Of a stretch of DNA of 64,000 bases, positions 50,964 through 61,026 are shown one piece after another. The stretch is from Cytophagales bacterium Alg240-R148 (GTDB lineage Bacteria > Bacteroidota > Bacteroidia > Cytophagales > Cyclobacteriaceae). The stretch is from contig LS999826.1 in the NCBI GenBank assembly GCA_900537185.1, positions 372,001 through 436,000 on the forward strand, read 5' to 3'. The notes below the pieces were generated by a model that was given only the letters and a program-made list of their open reading frames with translations, ran no database searches and had not been told where the DNA came from. Made by a program: the position numbers and the translations under genes. Position 1 is the first letter of the stretch. Every line of letters starts with the position of its first letter.

Positions 50964-52577
50964 TTAATTTCTCTTTTTAAATCCCCTGGGTTTGTTCTTA
51001 GGTTCTTTCTTTGGAGTTGGTTTTTTTTTGAGTGCTGGCTCTTCGGTGGTGTCTGGTTTTTCTTGTAGGAGTAATGGGTTGGAATCCAAAGGGTTAATTG
51101 GACGCTCGTCTTCTCTCCACTCAAAGCCTGATAACTTTTTGTCCGAGTTTTGTAGTTCGTGAATTGGAATAAACTTACCGGTAGGTTCAATGTAAAAAGT
51201 AATATCGTTAAGTTGTCCTTTAACGAAGTCTATCCGCATGTTGGAGCACTGAATTTTGTTGACTCCCATTGTTAAGTTGGTTTTTTCTTCTAAGGCGTGG
51301 TAAACAGTTTCTCCATTACCAGTTACAAAAACTTTATCAATACCGCCATCTTTGAACCTGGCCACCATATTTCTGCCTTTTATTTGGTTGAAATTTTGGG
51401 TGGTGTCCTTTGAAACAACAAAGCTATTGATGCTCATATTGAGTCTGTCAATCCCATTGTTTTTTAACTTTATGTTAATAGAGTCTGCGGTTATTTGATT
51501 TTCATCCGACCAAAGTATGGGTTTGTTGTAAAGGTGAATTATGGAGTCCGAAAATATATAAGCGAGCGAATCTGCCCTACCTTGCATTTGTTCTTTAAAT
51601 ATTCTTACATTGTTAAAAGCCAACAAACGCTTTTCGGATTCTATCTTGGAATCAATGGAGACCAGCGTGTCTGCATAGAGGTACAACGTGTCTTGGTCCA
51701 CTAATTTTTTCATTACGGCTTGCCCGTATATTTTAGTAATACCTGTCCTTTTGAGCATAACCGCTTCTTGCCCCTCTATGATGACCTCATCCTTTTTAGC
51801 AAACAACCTAACATCTCCTTTTACTTTGTATTGTTTTCTTATTTCATCGGATACAATTCTTTTGCCTTTAAGAGAATAGTCTTCTGTTTCTAAAAAGCCC
51901 TTGCTAAAATCAGATTTCCCTTGCAGTGTGTTGTAATAAGAGCCCGCTTCGTATTCGAATACGGAACTATCGCTGTTGGTTAAAACGGTATGGTCTCTAA
52001 AATAAACAATTTTTGAATTGGTGTTGTATTGCATGGTGTCGGATTCCAATACGTAGTCTGGGTTGGTGGCAACTACATTGGTCTTAAAGGAAGCCATGTT
52101 GTTTCTAGTATTGTAATACCCCTTTTTACTAGACAGCACATTAACGGTGTCTTTAATAGTACCATTGTTGAAATAATAGGCCATTTGGGTGTTCCTGTCG
52201 TAGTCAAGGTAATTGGTGTTGAGTTGCAGCTGTCCCTTTTTTTTGAATTCTACGTTGTTTCTGAGTTTGGCAATTTTTTCATTGCCTAAATAAGTAAGTT
52301 TATGGGCAGTTATAGTAATAGAATCTCCATCAACAATGCGAACATGGCCCGTGGCCTCTAAAGTATTTGATTTTTTGGCAATGGTTGCTGTGTCACAATA
52401 AATGGTGGCATTGGCAGTTTGGAAAATAACATTGCCAATAAATTTTTCAAAACGCGTTCCATCCGGTCTTCTGCCACCTATAAGCCTGTCGGCTTTTTTA
52501 TTTCTGATCTTATTTTGAGCCTGAACTTCACTTATTCCTAAAATCGACAATAGAATTAGAAAGGAAATGATCCGCAT
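50964..52577 (-). CDS. OstA-like LPS-transport/outer-membrane protein
   Basis: ATG 52577 (MRIISFLILLSILGIS) opens a signal peptide and is preferred over the longer frame from 52670; 537 residues. The protein is made of repeated OstA_N/LptA-type beta-jellyroll blocks (DTATIAKKSNTLEATGHVRIVDGDSITITAHKL and similar). It is related to the periplasmic lipopolysaccharide bridge (LptA/LptD N-terminal domain). The C-terminal tail is unusually rich in Pro, Lys and Glu (KKPTPKKEPKNKPRGFKKR). It diverges from tilS. Confidence 0.82.
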   Translation of the reverse strand: MRIISFLILLSILGISEVQAQNKIRNKKADRLIGGRRPDGTRFEKFIGNVIFQTANATIYCDTATIAKKSNTLEATGHVRIVDGDSITITAHKLTYLGNEKIAKLRNNVEFKKKGQLQLNTNYLDYDRNTQMAYYFNNGTIKDTVNVLSSKKGYYNTRNNMASFKTNVVATNPDYVLESDTMQYNTNSKIVYFRDHTVLTNSDSSVFEYEAGSYYNTLQGKSDFSKGFLETEDYSLKGKRIVSDEIRKQYKVKGDVRLFAKKDEVIIEGQEAVMLKRTGITKIYGQAVMKKLVDQDTLYLYADTLVSIDSKIESEKRLLAFNNVRIFKEQMQGRADSLAYIFSDSIIHLYNKPILWSDENQITADSINIKLKNNGIDRLNMSINSFVVSKDTTQNFNQIKGRNMVARFKDGGIDKVFVTGNGETVYHALEEKTNLTMGVNKIQCSNMRIDFVKGQLNDITFYIEPTGKFIPIHELQNSDKKLSGFEWREDERPINPLDSNPLLLQEKPDTTEEPALKKKPTPKKEPKNKPRGFKKRN

Positions 52578-52635
52578 TTTGTATAATTTGATTTTTAATA
52601 ATTTAATTTGTAAAACTAGCCAATCGAAAAGAACT

Positions 52636-53946
52636 ATGCTCCATAAATGCAAGGATTTTATTACATACAATCAATTGATAACCCCAGCAGATAGTACTTT
52701 GGTAGCAGTGAGCGGTGGAGTGGATTCTGTTGTTTTGGCACATTTACTTCATTCATTGGGCTTTGATATTGTTTTGGCCCATTGTAATTTTAAATTAAGA
52801 GCACAAGAATCAGACCAAGATCAAAGGTTTGTAGCGCAATTGGCCAAAACTCTAAAAGTACCCTTTCATACCACCTCTTTTGAAACAAAAACCATAGCCC
52901 AACAAGATGGCCAATCGATTCAGTTAACAGCTCGGAAATTGAGGTACCAATGGTTTGAACAACTAGTTCAAAAAGGGTGTACTAAAATTGCAACGGCACA
53001 CCATTTAAATGACGATTTGGAAACTACTTTGTACAACTTAACAAAGGGTTCTGGGATACGAGGTATTGCTGGTATTCCTTTGAAAAATAAACAGGTAGTA
53101 CGGCCATTGTTGTCGACCTCCAGGGATGAAATTCTGGCATATGCCAAATCCAATAATTTGGAATGGAGGGAAGATAAAACCAACGCAAGTACTAAGTATA
53201 CCAGGAATTTCATACGCCACGAGGTAGTTCCTAAGCTAAAAGAGGTTAATAAAAGTCTAGAGAAATCATTTAGAAATACAAGTAGCAGGCTCAAAAGTGC
53301 CAATGATTTGGTTGCGTATCATGTAGATAATTTGTTGGATAACCAGGTTGGGGAAGAAGGGAATTTGGAGGTGTCGAAACGTGCCATTCCGGAAAAGGGG
53401 AGGTTGGCTTTGGTTTTTGAGTTAATGCGGCGCTTTGGTTTTGGTATAACAGAAGTGAACAATGTATTGCTCCAATGGGACAAGGTGGGCACGGTTTTTT
53501 TATCTACCTCCCATGTGCTCAACATCGATCGTTCTAGTTTGTTTATTAAGGAGCATCAGATCCAACCAGATGCCGTATTCGAAATTACCGAGGACACCAC
53601 AGAAATAGTTTTGTTGCATCAGAAATTGGTTGTCCAGAAATCATCGAAGGTCCCACCATCTCTTAAGGTCGCCAAAAACATAGCATTATTGGATTGGTCC
53701 AAATTGGTTTTTCCGCTAATTTTGAGAAGGTGGGCTAGAGGCGATGTATTCCAACCTTTGGGCATGAAAGGTAAAAAAAAGTTAAGCGATTTTATGATTG
53801 ATCAAAAAATTCCTTTAAACTTGAAATCCGAGTTATGGGTGCTAGAGTCTGGGAATGAAGTTGTTTGGCTGGTAGGGCAAAGGGTGGATGATAGGTTCAA
53901 AGTAGAGACCCAAACGGATACAATACTAAGATTAGAACTGATTTAA
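52636..53946 (+). CDS. tilS: tRNA(Ile)-lysidine synthase
   Basis: ATG 52636 is chosen over 52567, which would overlap the OstA-like start region; 436 residues. The PP-loop SGGVDSVVLAHLL binds ATP near residue 23, followed by ARKLRYQWFEQL, the ATAHHLNDDLET block and RNFIRHEVVPKL. It converts the wobble C34 of tRNA-Ile(CAU) to lysidine so it reads AUA. The gene at 53951 follows after 4 bases, in the same operon. Confidence 0.93.
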   Translation: MLHKCKDFITYNQLITPADSTLVAVSGGVDSVVLAHLLHSLGFDIVLAHCNFKLRAQESDQDQRFVAQLAKTLKVPFHTTSFETKTIAQQDGQSIQLTARKLRYQWFEQLVQKGCTKIATAHHLNDDLETTLYNLTKGSGIRGIAGIPLKNKQVVRPLLSTSRDEILAYAKSNNLEWREDKTNASTKYTRNFIRHEVVPKLKEVNKSLEKSFRNTSSRLKSANDLVAYHVDNLLDNQVGEEGNLEVSKRAIPEKGRLALVFELMRRFGFGITEVNNVLLQWDKVGTVFLSTSHVLNIDRSSLFIKEHQIQPDAVFEITEDTTEIVLLHQKLVVQKSSKVPPSLKVAKNIALLDWSKLVFPLILRRWARGDVFQPLGMKGKKKLSDFMIDQKIPLNLKSELWVLESGNEVVWLVGQRVDDRFKVETQTDTILRLELI

Positions 53947-53950
53947 AGGC

Positions 53951-54490
53951 ATGTACAACCCATTTAAAAAGCGTTTTTCAGCAAAAGAAGAAGAGGTTTT
54001 TGCTTATTTATCTAAGATCCCTTTGTTTGCAACTTTGACTGATTATGAAAAATCTTTATTCATTCCTTATTTGCATGAACGCGCGTACAAAAACAATGAG
54101 GTTATTTTTTTAAGAAACGACCCTAGCCACGCTTTGTATTTATTGCGTTCAGGAGATGTCGAGCTGAACATCGAGGTCAACGGTAAATTTGAAAAACTTG
54201 CTGTAGTAAACGGTATTGCGGCCATTGGCGAAAGCTGTCTGATAAAAAATTCTAAAAGATTGCTAAATGCAGTGACTTCCTCTGAAGAAGCTTATTTTTA
54301 TGTGATCCCCCAAGTTAATATCCAACATGTATTTGAGGGGCACCTCAAATTAAAGGTGAAAATGTACGAGGCTTTGGCCGAATTGTCCAATAATTACAAC
54401 TCTAAATTATTTTCTGCATACAAGGCTTCCTTGGGTTTCTTTACATTAGGTCAGATGTACAGGATGGAACAAGACGATATGTTGGAGTAG
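53951..54490 (+). CDS. cyclic nucleotide-binding-domain protein
   Basis: The 179-residue protein has a CAP-like nucleotide-binding domain (about 25-130): PLFATLTDYEKSLFIPYLHERAYKNNEVIF, LYLLRSGDVELNIE and ESCLIKNSKRLLNAVTSSE. The Arg-containing phosphate-binding cassette is incomplete, so nucleotide binding is uncertain. There is no C-terminal DNA-binding HTH; the end is a helical segment. It follows tilS by 4 bases. It may be an effector domain without transcription role. Confidence 0.75.
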   Translation: MYNPFKKRFSAKEEEVFAYLSKIPLFATLTDYEKSLFIPYLHERAYKNNEVIFLRNDPSHALYLLRSGDVELNIEVNGKFEKLAVVNGIAAIGESCLIKNSKRLLNAVTSSEEAYFYVIPQVNIQHVFEGHLKLKVKMYEALAELSNNYNSKLFSAYKASLGFFTLGQMYRMEQDDMLE

Positions 54491-54580
54491 GCTTATTATT
54501 TAAATCTACAAATGATTGGTTTAACCATATCGAATTAATAAATTTACCACCCATTTATTTAACCCAGAAAATATATATAT

Positions 54581-55513
54581 ATGAAAGTTACAGTAGTAGG
54601 GGCCGGAAACGTTGGCGCCACCTGTGCAGATGTACTTGCCTACAGGGAGATTGCCAATGAAGTTGTTCTTTTGGATATCAAAGAAGGTGTTGCCGAAGGT
54701 AAGGCTTTAGATATATGGCAAAAGGCTCCAATCAATTTGTATGACACTAGAACAGTGGGTTCTACAAATGATTATACCAAAACTGCAGATTCCGATGTAG
54801 TAGTAATCACTTCAGGTTTGCCAAGAAAACCAGGGATGACCCGAGATGATTTGATTCAAACCAATGCGGGTATCGTAAAAAGTGTTACGGAAAATATTAT
54901 CCAACACTCTCCAGATGCCATTATTATCATAGTTTCCAATCCTTTGGATGTAATGACTTATCAAGCGCATTTGTCTTCTAAATTACCTAGAAATAAGGTG
55001 ATGGGAATGGCTGGTATTTTGGATACTGCAAGGTACAGAGCGTTTTTAGCAGAAGAATTAAATGTTTCTCCTAAAGATATTCAAGCAGTTTTAATGGGTG
55101 GACATGGCGATACAATGGTACCGTTGCCTAGGTACACTACTGTTGGCGGTATTCCGGTAACAGAATTAATAGATCCTGACAAACTTACGGCCATCATTGA
55201 AAGAACTAAAACTGGTGGTGGAGAATTGGTGAAATTAATGGGTACTTCTGCTTGGTATGCACCAGGTTCAGCAGCAGCTCAAATGGTTGAAGCCATTGTA
55301 AGAGACCAAAAAAGAGTATTCCCAGTTTGTATAAAATTAGAGGGAGAATACGGTATTGATGATTGTTATTTAGGTGCTCCGGTGATCCTAGGAAAAGGTG
55401 GAGTAGAAAAAGTTTTAGAATTGGATCTCAATGAGGAAGAAAAAGCATTGCTTGAAACTTCAAGAGGCCATGTAAAGGATGTGATGGCAGTATTGGATGG
55501 TTTGTCTAAATAA
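54581..55513 (+). CDS. mdh: malate dehydrogenase
   Basis: The 310-residue LDH-like NAD-dependent enzyme catalyses malate to oxaloacetate. VVGAGNVGATCAD (residues 4-16) is the NAD-binding turn, LLDIKEG the acid that reads the ribose, GLPRKPGMTRDDL supplies the substrate Arg loop, and GGHGDTMVPL carries the catalytic His. The Arg in GMTR marks malate rather than lactate specificity. It is followed by a bidirectional terminator and faces trxA. Confidence 0.95.
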   Translation: MKVTVVGAGNVGATCADVLAYREIANEVVLLDIKEGVAEGKALDIWQKAPINLYDTRTVGSTNDYTKTADSDVVVITSGLPRKPGMTRDDLIQTNAGIVKSVTENIIQHSPDAIIIIVSNPLDVMTYQAHLSSKLPRNKVMGMAGILDTARYRAFLAEELNVSPKDIQAVLMGGHGDTMVPLPRYTTVGGIPVTELIDPDKLTAIIERTKTGGGELVKLMGTSAWYAPGSAAAQMVEAIVRDQKRVFPVCIKLEGEYGIDDCYLGAPVILGKGGVEKVLELDLNEEEKALLETSRGHVKDVMAVLDGLSK

Positions 55514-55539
55514 GGAAAAACCCATTAAAAATATTGTAA

Positions 55540-55572
55540 AAAAAAACCCCGATATTCTCGGGGTTTTTTTTA
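55540..55572. terminator. bidirectional terminator between mdh and trxA
   Basis: Stem CCCCGA/TCGGGG with TATTC loop, A-run on the left and T-run on the right, between convergent genes. Confidence 0.9.
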
Positions 55573-55893
55573 TGCCATTTGAGCTTCAAGTTTTTGAGAC
55601 AATACCCCTTTAGGTACAGCTCCTACTTGTTTATCAACGATTTCACCATTTTTAAAAATTAATAAAGTAGGAATGCTTCTAATTCCAAACTTTGCAGAAA
55701 CGTTAGGGTTTTCATCCACGTTTACTTTACCGATTACCGCTTTTCCTTCATAATCTCCAGCTAACTCCTCTACTACAGGGCCGATCATTTTACATGGGCC
55801 ACACCATTCAGCCCAAAAATCAACCAAAACCGGGTTTTCGCTATTGATAACTTCCTCAAAATTGGAATCGTTTATTTCAATTGCTTTGCTCAT
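55570..55893 (-). CDS. trxA: thioredoxin
   Basis: The 107-residue protein is a classic thioredoxin: [15 protein letters not shown] (active Cys32-Cys35 pair), [25 protein letters not shown] with the cis-proline. It reduces protein disulfides in the cytosol. Upstream on the same strand, about 120 bases away, is the long dnaE gene, so co-transcription is possible. Confidence 0.96.
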   Translation of the reverse strand: MSKAIEINDSNFEEVINSENPVLVDFWAEWCGPCKMIGPVVEELAGDYEGKAVIGKVNVDENPNVSAKFGIRSIPTLLIFKNGEIVDKQVGAVPKGVLSQKLEAQMA

Positions 55894-56016
55894 TGTATCT
55901 AATTTTAAATTTATATTTTATCTATCGTTTCAAGTCCAACGCAAATATATCAATTTTTGTTCCTTTTTATAAAAATGAATTCAGGACATTTATAAATCTG
56001 CAATGTGGCCGACATA

Positions 56017-59000
56017 TTATCTTAATTCAAATTGAATTTCGTTTTGCTCTAATTCTTGTAAAAACTCATTATTTGGAGTTATCTGTAGTTTTTTCGATGG
56101 CAAGTCAAGAAACGAACCATTGATGTCGGGTTCGTTAAAATACAATGCGATTTTAACTTTGCAGTCTCCAGGGTGCTCGGTACCTAATTTTTCGATTTGG
56201 TTAATTAAAGTGTTTGTTATTTGAGCTGTATGCAGTTTTAATACCAGTTCTGAAGTTTGTTTTTGTCTTAGTTCGCTTAGTAAATCAATTCGACTTATTT
56301 TAAATTCCAACCTTTTTTCACCCCATTTGGATTGGGATACTTTACCTTCAACATACAGAAACCATCCTTGCATCATAAATTCTTTGAATTTAATGTAGTC
56401 ATCTCCAAAAAGGAAAAACGTAAAGGAGCCATTGTAATCTTCAAGCATTAAGGTTCCGAAAGGTTTGCCGTTTTTGGTAGTTCTGTGGTTGAATGCAGAG
56501 ACAATTCCCGCTATTTTAACCAAGGGTAAATTTTGCAAACTTTCTAGATTTTCCAATGAGCTTACAGGTGTATTGCAAAAATTGTCAATTTCCAATTTGA
56601 ACTCATCCAACGGGTGGCCAGAAATATAGAGCCCAACCACTTCTTTTTCAATGTTTAATTTTTCCAGCTCTGTAAATGGTTCCATATCCGGAACTGTAGG
56701 CAGTGGAGTGGAAACCCCACTATCTCCACCAAAAAGAGAGGTTTGGGCACTGGACTTCTCAGCCAACATTTTGTTGGCGTATTTAATAACTTTTTCGATT
56801 AAAGTCCCTTCTCCATCGGGAGATTCTAAATATTGCCTGCGGTGCTGTTTTTCAAAACAGTCAAAACCGCCTCCCATAGCCAATACCTCAAAAGTTTTTT
56901 TGTTAACTGCCCGTGGGTTAATTCTTTCTCCGAAGTCGAATATGTCATCGTATTCCCCGTTTTCTTCTCTTTCCGAAATTATAGAAGCCACAGCTGCATC
57001 TCCCGCTCCTTTTATTGCACCCAAACCGAATCGAATAGCTCCAGCTTTGTTAACTGTAAATTTTTGTTTGGATTCATTAACATCTGGTCCCAATACTTCA
57101 ATGCCCATCCTTTTGCATTCTTCCATAAAGAAAGTTACTTGTTTGAGGTCATTCATGTTGTTGGATAATACAGCAGCCATGTATTCTGCTGGGTAATGAG
57201 CCTTTAAATAAGCCGTTTGATAGGCAACCCAAGCATAACAAGTAGAGTGGCTTTTATTAAAGGCATAGGATGCAAATGCTTCCCAGTCTTTCCAAATCTT
57301 TTCTAGTTTTTCAGCGTCGTACCCATTTTCAACCGCTTGGTTGATGAACTTGGGTTTGAGTTCTTCCAAAAGCGCCAATAGCTTTTTACCCATTGCCTTA
57401 CGGAGCATATCTGCCTCACCCTTTGTGAAACCAGCTAATTTTTGGGACAAAAGCATTACTTGCTCTTGGTACACGGTAATACCATAAGTTTCTTCGAGGT
57501 ATTCTTTCATGTCCTCGAGATCATAGGTGATGGGCTCATCACCGTGTTTCCTTTTAATAAAACTTGGAATGTATTCTAAAGGTCCAGGCCTGTACAATGC
57601 ATTCATTGCAATTAAATCTGCAAATACTGTTGGTTTAAGATCCCGGAGGTGCTTTTGCATACCGGGAGATTCATATTGGAAAATTCCGACAGTTTCTCCT
57701 CTCTGAAACAAGGCATAAGTTGCTTCGTCTTCGAGGGAGAACGTTTCAGGATCTAACGTAATGTTGTGTTTTTCTTTAACATTTTTTACGGTATCCTTGA
57801 TTAGAGTTAATGTTTTTAACCCCAAGAAATCCATTTTTAGCAAACCCGCACTTTCAACTACCGAGTTGTCGAACTGGGTGCACCACATATCGGAGTCTTT
57901 GGCAACAGCAACAGGTACAAAATTAGTGATGTCATCGGGCGTAATGATAACACCACAAGCATGAATACCAGTGTTTCGAACAGAACCCTCTAACATACGG
58001 GCCTGGTTCAACGTTTTAGCTGCTAAATCGTGTCCTTTTGATATTTCAAACAACTCATTGGCCATGCCAATCTGATCGGAGTTGAGTTTCTCCTTAAGCC
58101 CTTTGTCATCTAATTTAAATAACTTGCCAAGCTTTATATCCGGTACCAATTTGGCTATGCGATCGGCATCAAATAATGGCAACTCCAATACTCGAGCGGT
58201 ATCTCGAATGGAAGATTTGGCTGCCATAGTACCATACGTTATAATTTGAGCTACTTGGTTGGCGCCATATTTATTAATTACATAGTCTATTACTTTTTGA
58301 CGGCCTTCATCGTCGAAGTCAATATCAATATCGGGCATGGACACCCTATCGGGGTTAAGAAACCGCTCAAATAGTAAGTCGTATTTTATGGGATCAATAT
58401 TGGTAATGCCCAAACAATATGCTACAGCAGACCCGGCTGCAGACCCTCTACCTGGACCTACGGAAACCCCTATGTCTCTTGCAGCGGCGATAAAATCTTG
58501 TACAATTAGAAAATATCCAGGATACCCTGTCTTGCGTATAACGGAAAGTTCAAAATCCAGCCGCTCTTCAATATCCGGTGTTATCTCCTCGTATTTCTTC
58601 TTTGCCCCTTCATAAGTCAAATGTTTTAAGAAGTTGTTTTCCCCATTTTTAAGTTTGGGGTCGTCTTCGTCTTTAGCATCCTGGAATTCTTCTGGAATAT
58701 CGAACTTAGGCAGTAGAACATCCCTTGCCAACTGGAATGTCTCTATTTTATCTGCTATTTCCTGGGTGGTTAAGATGGATTCGGGCAGGTCTTCAAATAG
58801 AGATTTCATTTCATCCCCACTTTTTATAAAGAATTCATCGTTGGGGAAACCATATCTAAATTCCCGTCCTCTTTTTCCTAGGTACCGTTTTGGCTTGCTT
58901 ACGGGATCTCCATCCTTTACACACATCAAAACATCGTGTGCGGTAGCGTCTGATTTACTAGTGTAATAGCTGTTGTTGGATGCAAAATATTTTACCCCAT

Positions 59001-60297
59001 GTTTTTGGGCAAATTCGAGCAATATTTTATTAACATAGTCTTCTTCTTCAACGCCATGCCGCATCAACTCCACATAGAAATCTTCTCCAAACTCGTTTTT
59101 CCACCATAAAAAGGCTTCCTCGGCTTTTTCTACCCCTTCATTTAATATTAAAAAGGGGACTTCTCCCCACAAACCACCAGTAGTTGCGATTACATCCTCT
59201 TTGTATTGCGTGACGAGTGTTTTATCAATCCTAGGTACGTAATAAAACCCTTCTACAAAGGCCATTGAGGCCATTTTGGCCATGTTGTGGTAGCCGTTTT
59301 TGTTTTTTGCTATTAATACAGTTTGGAAACCGTTGTTTTGGCGGGATTTATCCAGTCGGTCGGGGCAAACAAAAAATTCACAACCAAGTATTGGTTTGAT
59401 ATCTTCCTTTATAGCAGCTTTTACAAAATGGAATGCTGCCATCATGTTGCCATGATCCGTTAGGGCTATGGCCTTCATGTTGAGTTCTTTGGCCCGATGC
59501 ACCAAGTCCGGTATGGACGTTGTGGATTGCAGGATGGAAAACTGAGAATGCACGTGAAGGTGGGTGAATTCAGCTTCTTTTAGTAATTTCTTATCCTCCT
59601 CTGAAAGGGTGGTAGCGCCTCCTTGGGTAGTGGAGTCTTGTTTGTCCACCTTAGCAAAATTGGCATCTTCTAGTTCCGGAGCCTCATAAACCACTTCGGA
59701 GAGGGTCAAGCCATCCATGGTAGGGATTACCGATTCTTTTATCAAGCCAAAAAAGCAACGGGCAGTAGCGTCGACATCGTAGGCTGCATCGTGGGCATCT
59801 CCAAAGGCTACCCCAAAAAGTTTTTCATGGAGTTCGGTTAAAGTGGGCCATTTGAATCTCCCACCTCTCCCTCCAGGTATTTTACAATAGTCGGTACCCT
59901 CGTTTTTTGTGTCTATGCTATCAACGGACTCAATTGTGCTTTCTAGGTTTTTTCTAAAAAGCTCAGCACCAACGATATTAATATCAAATTCAATGTTGTG
60001 CCCTACTACATAAGTACATTGTTCTAAGTCTTTTAAGAATATTTCTAGTACTTCCTGTAAAAGGTAACCATCTTTTTGAGCACGCTCTGTAGAGATTCCA
60101 TGTACTTTTTCTGCATTATACGGGATGGAATAACCCTCTGGTTTAACAATGTAGTTGCCAGTATGCAACAAACTTCCGTTGGCGTCGTGGAGTTGCCAAG
60201 CCAATTGAACCATTCTGGGCCAGTTGTCTACATCACTTACTGGAGCGTTGTAATTTTTTGGTAATCCTGTTGTTTCTGTATCAAATATTAAGTACAT
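56017..60297 (-). CDS. dnaE: DNA polymerase III alpha subunit fused to a DnaQ-type exonuclease
   Basis: The 1426-residue protein begins with a DEDDh exonuclease of about 190 residues: FDTETTGLP (Asp6, Glu8), VVGHNIEFD (Asp105), GDAHDAAYDVDA (His169, Asp174). A PHP domain follows (FTHLHVHSQFS from 244; ALTDHGNMM), then the polymerase core with PDIDIDFDD (catalytic Asp656 and Asp658), the fingers and helix-hairpin-helix, and an OB fold near 1235 (VKIAGIVSAFNHRT). It is the replicative polymerase with its proofreader in one chain, so a separate epsilon may be unnecessary. Confidence 0.95.
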   Translation of the reverse strand: MYLIFDTETTGLPKNYNAPVSDVDNWPRMVQLAWQLHDANGSLLHTGNYIVKPEGYSIPYNAEKVHGISTERAQKDGYLLQEVLEIFLKDLEQCTYVVGHNIEFDINIVGAELFRKNLESTIESVDSIDTKNEGTDYCKIPGGRGGRFKWPTLTELHEKLFGVAFGDAHDAAYDVDATARCFFGLIKESVIPTMDGLTLSEVVYEAPELEDANFAKVDKQDSTTQGGATTLSEEDKKLLKEAEFTHLHVHSQFSILQSTTSIPDLVHRAKELNMKAIALTDHGNMMAAFHFVKAAIKEDIKPILGCEFFVCPDRLDKSRQNNGFQTVLIAKNKNGYHNMAKMASMAFVEGFYYVPRIDKTLVTQYKEDVIATTGGLWGEVPFLILNEGVEKAEEAFLWWKNEFGEDFYVELMRHGVEEEDYVNKILLEFAQKHGVKYFASNNSYYTSKSDATAHDVLMCVKDGDPVSKPKRYLGKRGREFRYGFPNDEFFIKSGDEMKSLFEDLPESILTTQEIADKIETFQLARDVLLPKFDIPEEFQDAKDEDDPKLKNGENNFLKHLTYEGAKKKYEEITPDIEERLDFELSVIRKTGYPGYFLIVQDFIAAARDIGVSVGPGRGSAAGSAVAYCLGITNIDPIKYDLLFERFLNPDRVSMPDIDIDFDDEGRQKVIDYVINKYGANQVAQIITYGTMAAKSSIRDTARVLELPLFDADRIAKLVPDIKLGKLFKLDDKGLKEKLNSDQIGMANELFEISKGHDLAAKTLNQARMLEGSVRNTGIHACGVIITPDDITNFVPVAVAKDSDMWCTQFDNSVVESAGLLKMDFLGLKTLTLIKDTVKNVKEKHNITLDPETFSLEDEATYALFQRGETVGIFQYESPGMQKHLRDLKPTVFADLIAMNALYRPGPLEYIPSFIKRKHGDEPITYDLEDMKEYLEETYGITVYQEQVMLLSQKLAGFTKGEADMLRKAMGKKLLALLEELKPKFINQAVENGYDAEKLEKIWKDWEAFASYAFNKSHSTCYAWVAYQTAYLKAHYPAEYMAAVLSNNMNDLKQVTFFMEECKRMGIEVLGPDVNESKQKFTVNKAGAIRFGLGAIKGAGDAAVASIISEREENGEYDDIFDFGERINPRAVNKKTFEVLAMGGGFDCFEKQHRRQYLESPDGEGTLIEKVIKYANKMLAEKSSAQTSLFGGDSGVSTPLPTVPDMEPFTELEKLNIEKEVVGLYISGHPLDEFKLEIDNFCNTPVSSLENLESLQNLPLVKIAGIVSAFNHRTTKNGKPFGTLMLEDYNGSFTFFLFGDDYIKFKEFMMQGWFLYVEGKVSQSKWGEKRLEFKISRIDLLSELRQKQTSELVLKLHTAQITNTLINQIEKLGTEHPGDCKVKIALYFNEPDINGSFLDLPSKKLQITPNNEFLQELEQNEIQFELR

Positions 60298-60540
60298 AGT
60301 GCGTTCAGACCGTTATTCATACGAGTTTATCAAAAAGAGGATTCGAAGATAATTTATATTTACCTTGTATCCCAGCTAATGTTTTATTAATATTAATTTC
60401 ATATCCTTCTCTAAAAATTAATCTTTATTATTGCCTTAAAACTTATCTATGTAAGGTTTTTGACTTAAAGTAATACTTTAAGTAATTAAAAATATTTTAC
60501 TTACATGCCCTTTAAAAATTGTTGCTAATAAAGGCATGTT
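60298..60540. other. 243-base A/T-rich spacer before T9SS-related pair
   Basis: It separates the dnaE start and the next, divergent gene. A/T content is high, including homopolymer runs around 60460-60500. I saw no gene or firm promoter, though the region must hold both promoters. Confidence 0.45.
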
Positions 60541-61026
60541 GTGAAAATTATCAGACTATATTGTTTGGCGCTACTAGCGTCTATGGCTTCTACTGTCTAT
60601 GCCCAAGATGTTACTACTTCTCCTTTGGAATTGGTATCGTCTAGTGGATTTATAGACCAGAACCCGAATAGAAAGCACACTTTTTCTGTCGGTGAGGTGG
60701 TGGCCAATACTTTAAGTAATGCTCAAATGAACATTACCCAAGGATATTTGCAACCGCAAATAGAAGGTCCTTGCAGTCAATACAACATAACATTTTATCC
60801 CAACCCAACTAAAAGATATGTTTACCTCGATGTATTACATTGTGATACAAAGGTAGATTACGTTGAGGTATACGATGCTTTTGGAAAAGTTGTAATGGAT
60901 GGTACGCTGGATGCACAAGGTAAGTTTGATTTATACAGAATGGGAGTAGGAGTGTATTTTTTAAAAGTATTTATTTATAAAGGTGGTTTTACTAAAACAA
61001 TTAAAATCGTAAAAGTTGCTAAATGA
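60541..61026 (+). CDS. exported protein with C-terminal T9SS type A sorting domain
   Basis: The 161-residue protein starts at GTG 60541 and has a signal peptide (LYCLALLASMASTVYAQ). The N-terminal third has a typical SVGEVVANTLSNAQMNITQGYLQP motif found before many T9SS sorting domains. The C-terminal 75 residues form the type A domain (NITFYPNPTKRYVYLDV, VEVYDAFGKVV, VGVYFLKV, KTIKIVKVAK). It has almost no cargo region. The stop overlaps the next gene's start (ATGATGA), so the pair is coupled. Confidence 0.83.
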   Translation: MKIIRLYCLALLASMASTVYAQDVTTSPLELVSSSGFIDQNPNRKHTFSVGEVVANTLSNAQMNITQGYLQPQIEGPCSQYNITFYPNPTKRYVYLDVLHCDTKVDYVEVYDAFGKVVMDGTLDAQGKFDLYRMGVGVYFLKVFIYKGGFTKTIKIVKVAK

